NCBI RefSeq assembly: GCF_964355755.1
Contig: NC_092675.1
Coordinates: 15,329,312-15,393,311, forward strand
Direction: 5' to 3'
DNA from: Antedon mediterranea
Lineage: Eukaryota > Echinodermata > Crinoidea > Comatulida > Antedonidae
DNA: 64,000 bases
Part shown: positions 35,901 to 46,460 of the stretch, piece by piece
How positions within the stretch are numbered: position 1 is the stretch's first letter
Layout of the letters: the number at the start of each line of letters is the position of its first letter
Made by a program: the position numbers and the translations under genes
The notes under the pieces: model-generated
What the model was told of the DNA's origin: nothing
Seen by the model: the letters and a program-made list of their open reading frames with translations, nothing else
Databases searched by the model: none

Positions 35901-36320
35901 TTGCAATCAGATACCCTTACACATCCAACTAGGATAGAACCCCTTAACTTGCAACCTTACATTGACTGTGTAGAGAATAACATGGGATTAGCAGCCCCAT
36001 TCCAAATGAAAGAAGAACAAATCAAGGAACAAACTAATCTAATTATGACAGCACCTAATGATTTAAATATGACATTAAACCGAGGTAGATTTAAAGCAGG
36101 ACATTTCCAAGTTTTAGTTTCGTATTCTAAACCGACTTCAGTCAAACGCAACACTGATAAAACAAAACACGAATCTAATGATCGCAAATTTTGGTGGAAT
36201 ATTGACAGATATAACGATACAGATAAATTAATTAAAGAGATCATTAATGATAAACAGATACCGATAAGTGGATCGCCAAAACGATTCATAAAACGTTTGT
36301 ATAATGCAACAAGTTACTGA
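35901..36320 (+). CDS. Small ORF inside the LTR element, unknown (possible gag remnant)
   Basis: 139 codons, the only sizeable frame in the element's interior: MQSDTLTHPTRIEPLNLQPY to GSPKRFIKRLYNATSY. Hydrophilic, with FKAGHFQVLVSYSKPTS near the middle. No zinc knuckle, protease or other motif. Position between PBS and PPT would suit a gag-derived protein, but homology is not recognised. An ORF-long reading frame in a young element may simply be chance. Confidence 0.35.
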   Translation: MQSDTLTHPTRIEPLNLQPYIDCVENNMGLAAPFQMKEEQIKEQTNLIMTAPNDLNMTLNRGRFKAGHFQVLVSYSKPTSVKRNTDKTKHESNDRKFWWNIDRYNDTDKLIKEIINDKQIPISGSPKRFIKRLYNATSY

Positions 36321-37137
36321 TTTAATTTTTTTTTTGCAAGATTATTTTTAATTACGACATTTGCTAAATTAACGATAGCATAGTCTACGTTATTGATGAG
36401 ATTTGTTTAATAATAATGTGATTTCAGTTAAAAGAGAATTGAAATTATGATTATGTATTGATTTTGTAACGAGTTTTTTGATAAAGATTAATTTTGAATT
36501 TTGATGATCGATATATTGAGATATTGAAAAGAACGACAATCATTTTGTAACAAATATTTTGTTTAACCTTTGAGTCGTTAATCTCAAGCATTAATTAATT
36601 GATATACAATAACAGGAGATTTTCTTGGTACTTTTAATTGTAATTTTGTTGACATTGAGTACAAAAGTCGAATTTGTCGATTGATTGAAATCGTAATTAC
36701 CTGTGAATATAAATGCTTAAATCGATAAAGTTGTGACGATAACGATATATTGTGGATAAGTTTGTGTCAACGGGACACACACATTCTTTAAAGTTTTAAG
36801 TGATTGAGTTTGATATTTTGATTTTAGGCTAATCAGCCACAGTTTCTTGAGTTTTATGTTTTAATTTGATGATTTATGTTTGAAGACCATTAGAACGCGA
36901 TGAGTTGTCGCACGATTTGACGTATGTTCAATGTAACATACTATTTTTAAGTTTTGTAATTTTATTTTTAACTGATTTATGTTTGATTTACGCGAATTTT
37001 TATACCAAATTCATTTTTAATTTCATTTTTTTTTAAGAGAGAGAAGAGAGAGAGAGTGAAAGTGATAAGGTTACACTTCGGAGTCAACCATTTTTATATG
37101 TTAAATAGATTAGAAAAAAAAAAGGGAAACAGAGGGA

Positions 37138-37735
37138 TGTGATATAATGATATACTGTTATATTTAAGAAATCGACCTTTGTATCGGAATTCAAATAGGT
37201 TCACAAACTTGACCCAGAAAGTCCAAAGGAGAGTTTGTCCAGATGTTTTAATGACCATTTAGTTTATAATAGAATCCCTAAAGAAAACACTTAGCTTAAT
37301 TTTGTGACTTTCCCATCGTTAAACCAGGAGTGATCGACACTATTTAAGTACAGATTTGACAGTGTCATCCATCACAGAAATACCTTATTATACCGTTAAT
37401 CACTCCCACTTAAACACCCCTGGATCAACTTAGGACCAATCGTTACCCTCACAGATGATGTAATGACATTATGCAAATGAACTGAGCCAATATACTCCCA
37501 AGTTTCAGAAGGGCCCAGACACACCTTACAGCCACCTCACGGAGCACACACCTCACGGCAGACCTACACACTTCACACCTCACCGACAGCATCATTGATC
37601 CTCCGCGTTCCTTATCTATACTTATAGTTGTATATTGTACTGAAGTATTATACTGAATAAACAATATAGTGTTACGACAGTCAAGCGAGTTAGAGTCTTT
37701 CATTAGTACCTCAACAACGCAAACATTATATTACA
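37138..37735 (+). repeat. 3' LTR
   Basis: Nearly identical to 34541-35137 (differences include ATCGACC versus ATCACCC and AACGCAAAC versus AACCCAAC). Preceded by the polypurine tract at about 37112-37137. Confidence 0.93.
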
Positions 37736-39274
37736 GTAATGACCAAGTTCCTGGATATCAATCTGATAGAAGGTCGTACAAGTGCTACAGCTGCAACAAT
37801 CTACGAGCACGTAGATGCTCTGTTTCAGAGAGAGGGACTTAATTGGAGTTCGGTCACCGGACTTGGTGTTGACAACACCAATACTAATATCGGAGAACAC
37901 AATTCAATTAAAAGTCGTGTGTTGGAAAAAGAACCACCTATTGTCATTGCGGGATGCCCATGTCATACGGTACACAATGCAGCAGGCAAAGCATCAAGTG
38001 CCTTCGCCGTTGCAACCAAATTTGACGTCGAAGATCATTGCGTTGATCTGTTTTACTGGTTTGACAAGTCAACCAAAAGAAAAGGAGCTCTAAAAGAATA
38101 TTTTGAATTTTGTGACATGGAGTATGCTGAGATAATGAAGTATATTTCTGTTAGGTAGCTTTCTTTGGAGCGTTGCTTAAACAGAGAACTTAAGAAGTTT
38201 GATGGTCTTAAGTCATACTTTTTATCAGAAAGCGAATGTGATGGCAGATTAAAATCTGCATTCAGTGAGCCAATCAGTGAGGTTTACCTTTTGTTTTTTC
38301 AGTCTACAATAGCTATGTTTACTAAGTTTAATCGGTTTCTTCAAAGAGAAGACCCGCTTATATATCTCCTGCATGAGCAGATGGAAAATTTTATGAATAA
38401 GCTGGCAGTTAAATTTGTAAAGCTAGAGGAGGTTATGAAGCCCAGGGAAGAGTTTGGAACTTTGAAATACTTGAACACTTCACTTGAAAATCAGAAGCCA
38501 GACGAAAGTCTCTCTATCAGCGAAACTAAGACGGCTTTTGGCGGATGGAGACATCGATGTCAGACAAGTTGACGCTTTTTATGATGGCGTGAGAAGCTTC
38601 TATAGTACAGCATTCCAATACTGTTCTGAGTGGCTTCCACTTGATGACCCATTAATGAAAAATTGTGTTTTCATTGACTTCCTTCAAAGAATGGATCAAA
38701 GCATGGATAACGTTGAACATGTTTTAACATCACTTGAGCACATTCATAAAGATCTGATTAACGACCTGCGTACCATGGATGAACTGGAAGAAGAATTTCT
38801 TGCATATCAGGCTATGTCTACCGCAGATATTCCGGCTGGTATATGGTTAGATTCCAAGGTAATGGAAAGACCAGACGAAGAAAGTGGAGATACCCAAACA
38901 TTCCATCGAATGGATGTTGTATGGGGTTATATTAAAGGGAAACTCCCAATTTTGAGTCAAGTTGCGTTATCGGTATTAACAATTCCTCATAGCAACGCTG
39001 GTGAGGAAAGAGTTTTTTCGCTAATCAGAAAAAATAAAACCGATTTCCGCCTACACTAGACCTTGAAAGATCGCTGAGTTCAATCGTTCGAATTAAAATG
39101 AATATGCCCTCCAGTCTTGTGCCCTGCCATAGCTTCAAACCATCTGAAGACCTCCTGCAAAAATGTATGTATGTATGGAGTACAACCGAGCACACAGCAC
39201 GCATAGATGTTTCAAAATCAAATTATACACACAAAAATTGTGATGTTTCTTGTTGTTTAAAAATAAATGAATAG
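37736..39274 (+). pseudogene. hAT transposase, core and C-terminal dimerisation region (inactivated)
   Basis: Continues the frame broken at 34540: MTKFLDINLIEGRTSATAAT, then GLGVDNTNTNIGEHNSIKSR, CPCHTVHNAAGKASSAFA (conserved CxxH) and ALKEYFEFCD. A TAG at 38156-38158 replaces the expected Trp of VRWLSLER. A frameshift near 38516 moves to LADGDIDVRQVDAFYDG. The C-terminal hAT dimerisation signature follows: QVALSVLTIPHSNAGEERVF then SLIRKNKTDFR (38955-39055). A last frameshift near 39050 leads to LDLERSLSSIVRIKMNM and a stop at 39274. So one nonsense mutation, two frameshifts and one insertion: dead copy of a once active transposase. Confidence 0.88.
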
Positions 39275-39313
39275 AGAAAAATAAGATCGTTTCTTTTATT
39301 TTATTAATTGTTA

Positions 39314-39965
39314 TTTACCTCCGCCAAGGAGGTATATGTAATCGATCGCGTTTGTTTGTTTGTCTGTTTGTTTGTTTGTTTGTTAGCAGGATTACTCAAA
39401 AAGTAATTACAAGATCTTTACCAAAATGAATATACAGATAGATATGTGGGATAATTTTGGGACCATTTGGGACCATGGTCCCAATTCTGAACAACTTTTT
39501 AGTATACTTTTCAAACCTGCTAGTGTTAAAAGATAGGACAGAATTTTTCAAAAGCCGGCGAGCAGTATTAAGTAAACTGAAATTGCATTTTCTCGAAAAC
39601 TACTTGTCCAAAAAACTTCATTTTTGTACAAGAGGCAAGAGTTATAATTGGCGAGTTGTAATTTTAAAACATAATTTGATTTAATGTGCACCTTTTTTGA
39701 TGCGAGTCATTTAAAAAACCTATTTCTTTTCAAATTCACTCATTTGATTTTCGCGTTGCTGTTCTGTTGTTAGTCAACTGAAGCTATTGTTAATTGAAAG
39801 GCTTGTTACATTACACCAAACTCGCATACACATGCTTGTAGTGAAATTATCCTAAATCACAAACAGCATTAAGACACACACAGATATATATTTTTTCCCG
39901 GAGAAATCTTATGTAGGAGAATTTTACAGTAGGCGGAGGTATGCACTCTCGGAGTGGCTTTCTAA
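39314..39965 (+). mobile_element. Helitron/Helentron-like non-autonomous element, copy C
   Basis: TTTACCTCCGCCAAGGAGG, then a (GTTT)n run at about 39350-39383, ending GGCGGAGGTATGCACTCTCG, GAGTG, five bases and CTAA (39962-39965) followed by T. CTAA instead of CTAG still fits the CTRR rule. Lies between the hAT transposase stop codon and the hAT right terminus, so it inserted into the hAT element. Confidence 0.72.
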
Positions 39966-40289
39966 TTTTGATTGTAACTAGTAATGGTGACGTGGTTAAA
40001 TGATACTGAAGGCCTATTATTACAGATAAATAAATAATACATTATAACTGAAATACTGTACTGTCACCGATGTAATAATATAACAATAAAAATAATACTA
40101 ATTACGATACACGTGCGTACATGCATATACAATGCGTCAACTTCAATATCTCCCTCTGATTTGCAAAGATTCGTGTTGGTAGTACAGTATACTTTTATTC
40201 TTGAACGTTGTTGGCGACAGACTTCACAGTGTTAACGTTGGTGGCGGTATACCCTCCCGATTTTTAATTCATTTAGGTTGGAACGTCTG

Positions 40290-41275
40290 TCCACCCAGGC
40301 AGCACTTGCCAGTTTTTATACTATGGTGTTATCCAAATTCCTTCACTTGCACTGATGAAGGGCTAGTGTTGCCCGAAAGCTCTGCTAATTTTTCTGGCTG
40401 TTTTACTTTATCGTTTTGATTTAGCTTTTCTCTTTTTTTTTTGTATCTCCATTGAGATCCAGCCACTGATACCCACAGCATTGTCATTTGTTTAGTAATT
40501 TGCCTTTGGATTTATATACATATATCTATATACATTGCCTTTGGACATATATAGATATTGTGTTGATTTCAAGTTCGTAAGCAGCTGTAGATATTCCCAT
40601 ATTCTAATCATTGAAATGTTTTAAGCAACGTGCATGTCTCTCATCAACTTCTTGCTATCCTATTCAAAATGTACATCTTTTAGTTTCGTAAGGTGCTTAA
40701 TAAAATAAAGTTCCATATCCAGTATTGCTTTAATTTTTTAAACTTACAAATATTTCAAAGCGAAGGAATATTTTGTGTATACGGTAATAACAAAATCAAT
40801 GGCTGTAAATTGTTCCAAATTTTTTCTAGATGCAATTTGTTTTTTTTAATAATTTGTCAGAGTACTTTTATCAGGGAAGAGTGTGCTCTATCATACTTAC
40901 TCCTCCCATGTAAATTATAGGCATTGCTCAATTGATAGGCTACAAATATTTGGATGGTTAGAAGTGGGTGGCACATTGCTACATAATCATTTATGCAAAT
41001 TTCATTACAGATAAAAAATATGTGGTGATGGTAAATGTTTCCTGGTATTACCCATATGTGTGTGTACAATTTACAATTATCTTACTATAAGTGAAGTTTA
41101 AAACAAAAGACCGTATCCAAAATAAACTATCGATGGTTCACCCTGTATTACGTATTGCAGTTGAATTGTCTACGGCTTTTTGTACTGCAGGGGTTAAAAT
41201 ATAACAGTAACAAATATAATGTCATTGTTACAAATTAAACAACTACTATTAAAAAATTTTTAATTCATTTTGCAG
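40290..41275 (+). other. Last part of the 19 kb intron, nothing recognised
   Basis: AT-rich; small ORFs at 40693-41069 show no motif. No TIR or tandem repeat noticed. Confidence 0.5.
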
Positions 41276-41399
41276 AATCTATTTGTATCATTTGATGTTC
41301 TATCTGTGAGAGAAGTTTCACTGTCAGCCAACCAATTTGCGGAGGATGCTACAAGGTTAAAATGGAAAGTGATGGACAGTGATCAGATGATGCCATCTA
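41276..41399 (+). CDS. MAN2B1: Lysosomal alpha-mannosidase exon (penultimate)
   Basis: 124 nt, ending one base into a codon. The acceptor is ATTTTGCAG and the donor CTA|GTAAGT. It encodes NLFVSFDVLSVREVSLSANQ then FAEDATRLKW, matching 'DLF..F.I..L.E..L.ANQ...A.RLKW' of the family. It lies about 1 kb beyond the end of the nested hAT element, so the reading frame survives a 19 kb intron. Confidence 0.92.
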
Positions 41400-41660
41400 G
41401 TAAGTTATCAATGCTTGTGTTTTTGTTGATGATGAAGTTACACAATAATAATAATAAGAAAATGATTTGATTTATTAAAATTGTTGATTGTTTGTACACA
41501 ATATAGGAAAATATTATTTCTGTTCATGATTAATAATGACTATTATAATCAATTTCTTTAGAATTGTAAAACATTTGGTGTAATATTTTAGTATTTATAT
41601 TATGTTATTGATAACCATACAGTACATTATGTTTTCTTGTTTTTTTTGTTTTTTTTTCAG

Positions 41661-41755
41661 ATAAAAAGCCCATCCCAGTTTCACCAAAAACCTTGAATGT
41701 ACTTTTGTCTCCTATGCAAATTAGAAGTTTCCTAGCAACTATAAAAGGACATTAA
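41661..41755 (+). CDS. MAN2B1: Lysosomal alpha-mannosidase terminal exon
   Basis: 95 nt to the TAA at 41753-41755. The acceptor follows a long T tract ending TTTCAG. It encodes KKPIPVSPKTLNVLLSPMQI then RSFLATIKGH, equivalent to the human C-terminus ('ITLEPMEIRTFLASV'). The protein ends shortly after that motif, as in the family. Confidence 0.92.
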
Positions 41756-41890
41756 TATTAAAATCTCTAATCAGGGAGTTGTTCCTGCTCACATCAAATG
41801 CAATATTTTATGGCATCTAATTAAAATTTGATATGTAATATTAAGGGACATCTAGTGTCCACAAATATGCACAACAATGTAGTAATAAAC
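41756..41890 (+). promoter_or_regulatory. 3' UTR and poly(A) signal of the mannosidase gene
   Basis: AT-rich sequence after the stop codon. A canonical AATAAA at 41884-41889 is followed by T-rich DNA and is the best candidate poly(A) signal. The sequence to 42297 shows no further coding potential. Confidence 0.55.
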
Positions 41891-42297
41891 AAGTTTATGT
41901 ATCCTTATTGCTGCCCTCAACCATTACTCTCGTTCCTGTTACCACAATCACTCCTTGTAACAAATTACATTCTTCAACATACATACTAGGATTTCTTACT
42001 ACTCTAGTTCTATACAGTACTGAACCTGATTTACATCCCTCTAATGATGCAGTTTGTATTGTTTTCTCCGCTAGAACTGTTTATAACATTTCTAAGTGGT
42101 ACCCTGTGTTTTGCTTTGTTTTTACCATACCAAGTTAAACAAAACCAGTTGGTGGATTTTAACGCTTTATTACAACAAAGCCATTTGTGGAATTTCAATG
42201 CTTTTATTAAATCTTAAATCACTGTTCAACGAAGGTATTTGGTGGACAAACATGGGTGTCTAGTAAACTAAGACCTAAGATATCTTAAGCCTAGTTT

Positions 42298-42531
42298 CCA
42301 TAAAATCACTACACGACAGAGCGTAGCGATTCTATGGAAACGCTAGAATTTATCTGGGATCTCGTACGCGAGCGCTAAATATTCTTTGGTACTTGTATAC
42401 GATTCATTGCTGACAAAATCGGCAAAGTTGAACATGGTTGAACTTTGCCGATTTGACTGCGATGAATCGGGAAGCCTTCCGATTGCGTCGGCGACATCTG
42501 CGCGTGTAGCGATTTTAATGGAAACCAGGCT
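42298..42531. mobile_element. 234-bp MITE with TTA target duplication (PIF/Harbinger-like)
   Basis: TTA at 42295-42297 and 42532-42534 flank AGCCTAGTTTCCATAAAAT / ATTTTAATGGAAACCAGGCT inverted ends. The centre is a second hairpin, AATCGGCAAAGTT / AACTTTGCCGATT (42416-42458). A 3-bp TWA duplication is the Harbinger habit. Located 0.5 kb after the mannosidase stop codon. Confidence 0.85.
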
Positions 42532-43368
42532 TTAGTTTTGTAGATCTAGAAAACTAAGATTATCTTTTAATGGTGGGTTGTACCATTATATCAAGGGTAA
42601 TGTATTTTTATTAATTTTTTATTGGTTAGAATTAGATTATTCTATTACCACTAAAGGGGGGAGTTATTTCTATGATGTGATGAGATTTTCAGTAAATAAT
42701 TTACTGGTGGTACAGGCTAGTCTAGACACATAATAATACATACACACAATTATAGTAATAGTCCGGTGGCAAAAGTGGGGATATCACCACCCGAAAGGGG
42801 ACAAATTGCCATCCAACTTTTCTAGACCAGAATTTTTTGTAGATTACGAATATGAAAGGTAATCGATCAGGATAGAAAGCGTTTTCGAGATATAAGGGGT
42901 CAAAGTTCAAAATTGACCAATTACAACAATGTATTATGTATTGAAGCACAATTTGGTCTTTTATTACATTTCTATGATTATAGGTATCTATTCAATCACC
43001 TATGAAAAAAATCCCTTTGTGATTAAGGGTCAAACGTCAATATTGACCAATCATAGAATGTACATATAGTCCAGCAGCCAATGGGTTTAACCTTGCAATG
43101 TTTTCTATTTTTTTTTTTTAAGGATTTTGATTCTCGATACCATCAGAATGAAGATTTTTTTTACTGGACGGCTGTCAGCATTGAGCAATTTGCATAATTA
43201 CCATAAACAAAAAGGCTGCTATTTTTTTATAAAACATGCTATATCTCTAGAAATTTTGGATGTAGTGAGATAATTTTGGTTTCAAATTGTTCACAATGTA
43301 TATGTTTATATTAGCTCTAACAGAACTCTCTTTGTAAAATTGGCCGGAAACCCCATTTTTAGCAATTT

Positions 43369-43381
43369 TGACCTTTGACCT
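43369..43381 (-). promoter_or_regulatory. Exact DR1 motif in TE copy 2
   Basis: TGACCTTTGACCT on the + strand; homologue of 25983-25995. Confidence 0.5.
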
Positions 43382-44169
43382 CTTTTTTCTGTAATGGCAG
43401 CTCGAAGGGAATTAAAAATAGGAGCAAATTGTTCCCAAGATATACATTTATATTCAGTGTAACAGATGATATTGCTTGAAAATGACCTGAAGTGTGGTTA
43501 TTAACTTTTGACATAATTGAATAAAGTTATAAAAACATAAATTAATAAATATTTGTCGTAAGGAGCCAATTTTGGTGTCAAATTGTTCACAATATATGTT
43601 TATACTTGCCATAATGCAACATTTTTTTCAAAAAGTGACTGAAACACCTATTTTTCTGTAATTTTAACCTTTGACCTGTTTTTCTCATCTAAATAACGAC
43701 ATGGCATAGAGCTTTCTAACGGCAAATTGTTTATAATAGATATTTTTATTCAATCTAAAAGAAAAATACAAGTGTGATATTGCTTTGAAATCCTGTACAT
43801 AAGAGCTTATCGGGGCGGATTTAATTCAAAGCGGTGTGGAAGGGGAATAATACTACTACTATACAGTACAATGTCTTTCAGAAACATTTGAGCAATTTCA
43901 ATCAGGTATCCATGTATCTCCAATAACGGAATTTACGGCTCATAGAGAATTTAGAAGTTACCCTTGGTTCATTTTGGCAAATCCATCTGGGTTTCATTTA
44001 AAACGATTGACGGTGCACAGACAGGCTTTTCCCATGGCTTAATATTGGAACCTACAGTTTTAGTTACCCGATATATTTCTTATTTTAAATGTAGCCAAAT
44101 ACATTGATCCGATACAGGGGACAAATGTAGAACTGAACATACAGTAGAGAACCACAGAAGGGTCTAAAT

Positions 44170-45157
44170 TAGACTTGCCCCAAGTCTGTATTTATTGTCT
44201 TTTTTTTATATTTATTTATTTTTGTTTCGACCGTGATTTTTCTCTGAAAATACAGACTTGTGAAACACGTATAGAAATCGATTTGGAGACCGCAAACATC
44301 CGATAAGAATGACGTAGGTTATCATACCGTATTTGGCTATATGGGGCGGGCGGTATGTAAATATGGATTTCGAATCAACCAATGATCATTTTGTTTCAAA
44401 ATGAAAAAGATAGAGTACGTACAGTGCTGAATGTACGATCGAGACTGAACAACTGTTGAAATATAAAATCGTGTTGCCAAGTTGTTTTGTTTATTAATTG
44501 TTTAGTCCTGGCCTAGGCCTCCTTCGTAGGGATACTCAACTCGTACGTATGACCTGCCAAATAGAACGCCAATAAAGTACATACCACCACCGACCGGCAC
44601 ACAACAGGGCTACACCGGCACACAACAGGGCTACACCACCATACAGAACAGGACAGGGTATGGCTGGGTGGGAAATAAATTAAATTATCTCCGCATAATA
44701 AATGATCCATTCAATGTTTGATTTGCGGAGAAGCTAGCCTATCATATCAAGACGAGTTTTCATGTTCTTGGGAAAAATCCCATCAAATGTTTACCAGACT
44801 ACTAGGCATATAAAATCATTTCTAGCTTTCAGAAACTGTCATCAATGTACCCAACAAGTGCACATTGTCTAAACGTAATATAGCGCATGCGCATCGTCTT
44901 AGATGTTGAGTCTTTGAAATTCTGAAATATGAATATTAAAACAGTGTACGAGTGAGTAGCCAATCACATGCAGCTGAAACTAGTCAACCGGATAATCGTA
45001 TGCACCAAGAATTCTTGGTGTCAAACCACGTGACTTGTGCGTGTTTCCCCAGACGGAGTATCCAAACTCAAGTAATACACGTATGAAACGCCATATGTGC
45101 AAAAATATTTATATTTTTACTAATATTAAGACAAAACTCCGTCTGGAGCCCAGACTA
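44170..45157 (+). mobile_element. Hairpin-ended element, copy 2, with 9-bp target duplication
   Basis: GGTCTAAAT at 44161-44169 and again at 45158-45166 flanks the insert. Copy 1 of the host element (about 25215-25228) has a single ATTTAGACCC there, i.e. the empty site. The left end TAGACTTGCCCCAAGTCT and right end GTCTGGAGCCCAGACTA each form their own hairpin and together give an imperfect TIR (TAGnCTnG). 8-9-bp duplications occur in hAT, MULE and Merlin-type transposons; not decided. About 988 bp, no transposase. Confidence 0.85.
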
Positions 45158-46092
45158 GGTCTAAATAGATGACCTGCTGTTGTTTCATTTTAGGCAAAAT
45201 CCAAATGGGTTTCTTAAGGATCGAGAGTGCACAGGCAGCTTTATTCCATGTGCCTGTCTATATGAACTCACAGTGTCACCCCTTATATTTCCATTATGGG
45301 GCTTAATGTCCATCCATGGAGAACGACCGGCCTTTGGGTTAATTTGGGCAAATCCATAAAATGTTTCTTATGGTGGATGATCGAGGGTGCACAGGGATAT
45401 TTATTATATCTCTATGAACCCACATACAGTACTTCCAATATAGGGTCTGTTGTAGCCCCACATAGAGAACCCCGAAAGGTCCATGAAGGATCGACCCTTG
45501 GGTTCATTTGGGCAAATCCATAAATGTTATTTAAAGATTGAGGGTGCACATTTAGTTTTATTCCATAGTTCATCTATGAACTATTTACTCCATATTAATT
45601 TCTAATACAGGGTCGTTCGGGCAAATCCATATGGGTTATTTTAGAATCCTGTGTGTACAGGGAACTCTTTCCTGTATGGGCCAAACTATCTGTGGCTATA
45701 TAAAAATGGTGGCCTGTCTGTGTAGTGAGTTGTGGATTGAGTTTGGCGACCTGGATCTGCCAATGCCCTATCCTGTAGACGAATTGGTGTTCTCTGGTTC
45801 TGATGAATAGTAGTTTATTTTCCAAAAACGAATATTGTAGCCCTAATAAATGCAACTGTGTAGTGGCAAATCATTCAAGGTCAGCGTAACATTTTAACAT
45901 AACATTTCAACCGTCGTAATATTAATTTTATTATTTATTTCACAGTATTATTAATACATTTAAAATAATGCACACTAGAAAAAATATAAAAATACCATAA
46001 CTTCACTGATCAAATAACGTGATTACATTATGAACATCGATCTCGTAGTTTAAATAACTTTGCATTATTTAGTATATCACTTGTTCAAATGT

Positions 46093-46105
46093 TGACCTTT
46101 GACCT
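46093..46105 (-). promoter_or_regulatory. Exact DR1 motif in TE copy 2
   Basis: TGACCTTTGACCT on the + strand; homologue of 24320-24332. Confidence 0.5.
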
Positions 46106-46460
46106 ATGTCAACTTGTGTAATGATAAATGTGCTCTTTTGATTGTGTATGATTGATAGATGTCTTAACAGAATGATAAAACATAACATTTTGTCTTAAAT
46201 GTTTAATTTAGTGATTGGTCAATATTGACATTTGACCTTTAATTGCAAAGTACAGTATTTGTTTTATAAGGCGACTTTATAGACCTATAACCATACAAAT
46301 GTATTAAAAGACCAAATTGAACTTATAATACATATGTATATAATACATTGTTATTATTGGTCAATTTTGAAGTTTGACCCTTTATTCGCTTCCTATCCTG
46401 ATCGAAGTCTGATTTGATTAAATACAGTATTATAATTATATTAATAAAAATTGTAATGAA

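Larger units (their letters stand above)
34541..37735 (+). mobile_element. Young, non-autonomous LTR retrotransposon without pol
   Basis: Two LTRs of about 597 bp (34541-35137 and 37138-37735), TG...CA, differing at only about four or five positions, and a 4-bp target duplication GTAA (34537-34540, 37736-37739). A primer-binding-site candidate TGGTGGAAGACCC starts at 35138. A polypurine tract of A10GGGAAACAGAGGGA type lies directly before the 3' LTR. The 2.0 kb interior has no reverse transcriptase, integrase or protease, so it must depend on another element (TRIM/LARD-like). It splits the hAT transposase; excision with one GTAA restores GRV-MTKFLD. Strand is assigned from the PBS/PPT order. 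Confidence 0.93.
28047..40289 (+). mobile_element. hAT-superfamily transposon carrying nested insertions
   Basis: Left terminus CAGGCGTTCCAACC (28047) and right terminus GGTTGGAACGTCTG (40276-40289) are 14-bp inverted repeats with one mismatch. Next to the left end the word CTCCCG(A)ATTT recurs about five times (28060-28135), a subterminal repeat pattern typical of hAT elements; one copy lies at the right end near 40247. A decayed transposase reads in the + direction between 34240 and 39274. Removing the three insertions (28466-33561, 34541-37735 with one GTAA, 39314-39965) leaves about 3.3 kb, a normal autonomous hAT size. No convincing 8-bp target duplication was found. Confidence 0.75.
3932..41755 (+). 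other. MAN2B1: MAN2B1-like lysosomal alpha-mannosidase gene, 3' part (exon-intron span)
   Basis: Span of nine exons (3932-4153, 5244-5362, 7170-7271, 7681-7768, 8088-8168, 21755-21982, 22161-22310, 41276-41399, 41661-41755). All introns are GT-AG and all phases agree: the exons total 1209 nt, 402 codons and a stop. The joined protein aligns by eye with the C-terminal 40% of animal lysosomal alpha-mannosidase (GH38), which removes alpha-linked mannose from N-glycans in lysosomes. Landmark segments are [65 protein letters not shown] and LSANQ. The N-terminal catalytic domain is not in the window, so the gene is cut by the window edge and not evidently broken. Two introns are very large (13.6 and 19 kb) and are filled with transposons. 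Identity is secure at family level; orthology to MAN2B1 rather than a paralogue is likely but untested. Confidence 0.9.

Noticed and set aside
34852-37703. Two identical 84-codon minus-strand ORFs (34852-35106 and 37449-37703)
   Set aside because: They are the same antisense frame in the two LTR copies and not a duplicated gene.
28039-40297. 8-bp target duplication for the hAT element
   Set aside because: TCCTGTCC on the left and TCCACCCA on the right do not match well enough; the ends rest on TIR and transposase evidence only.
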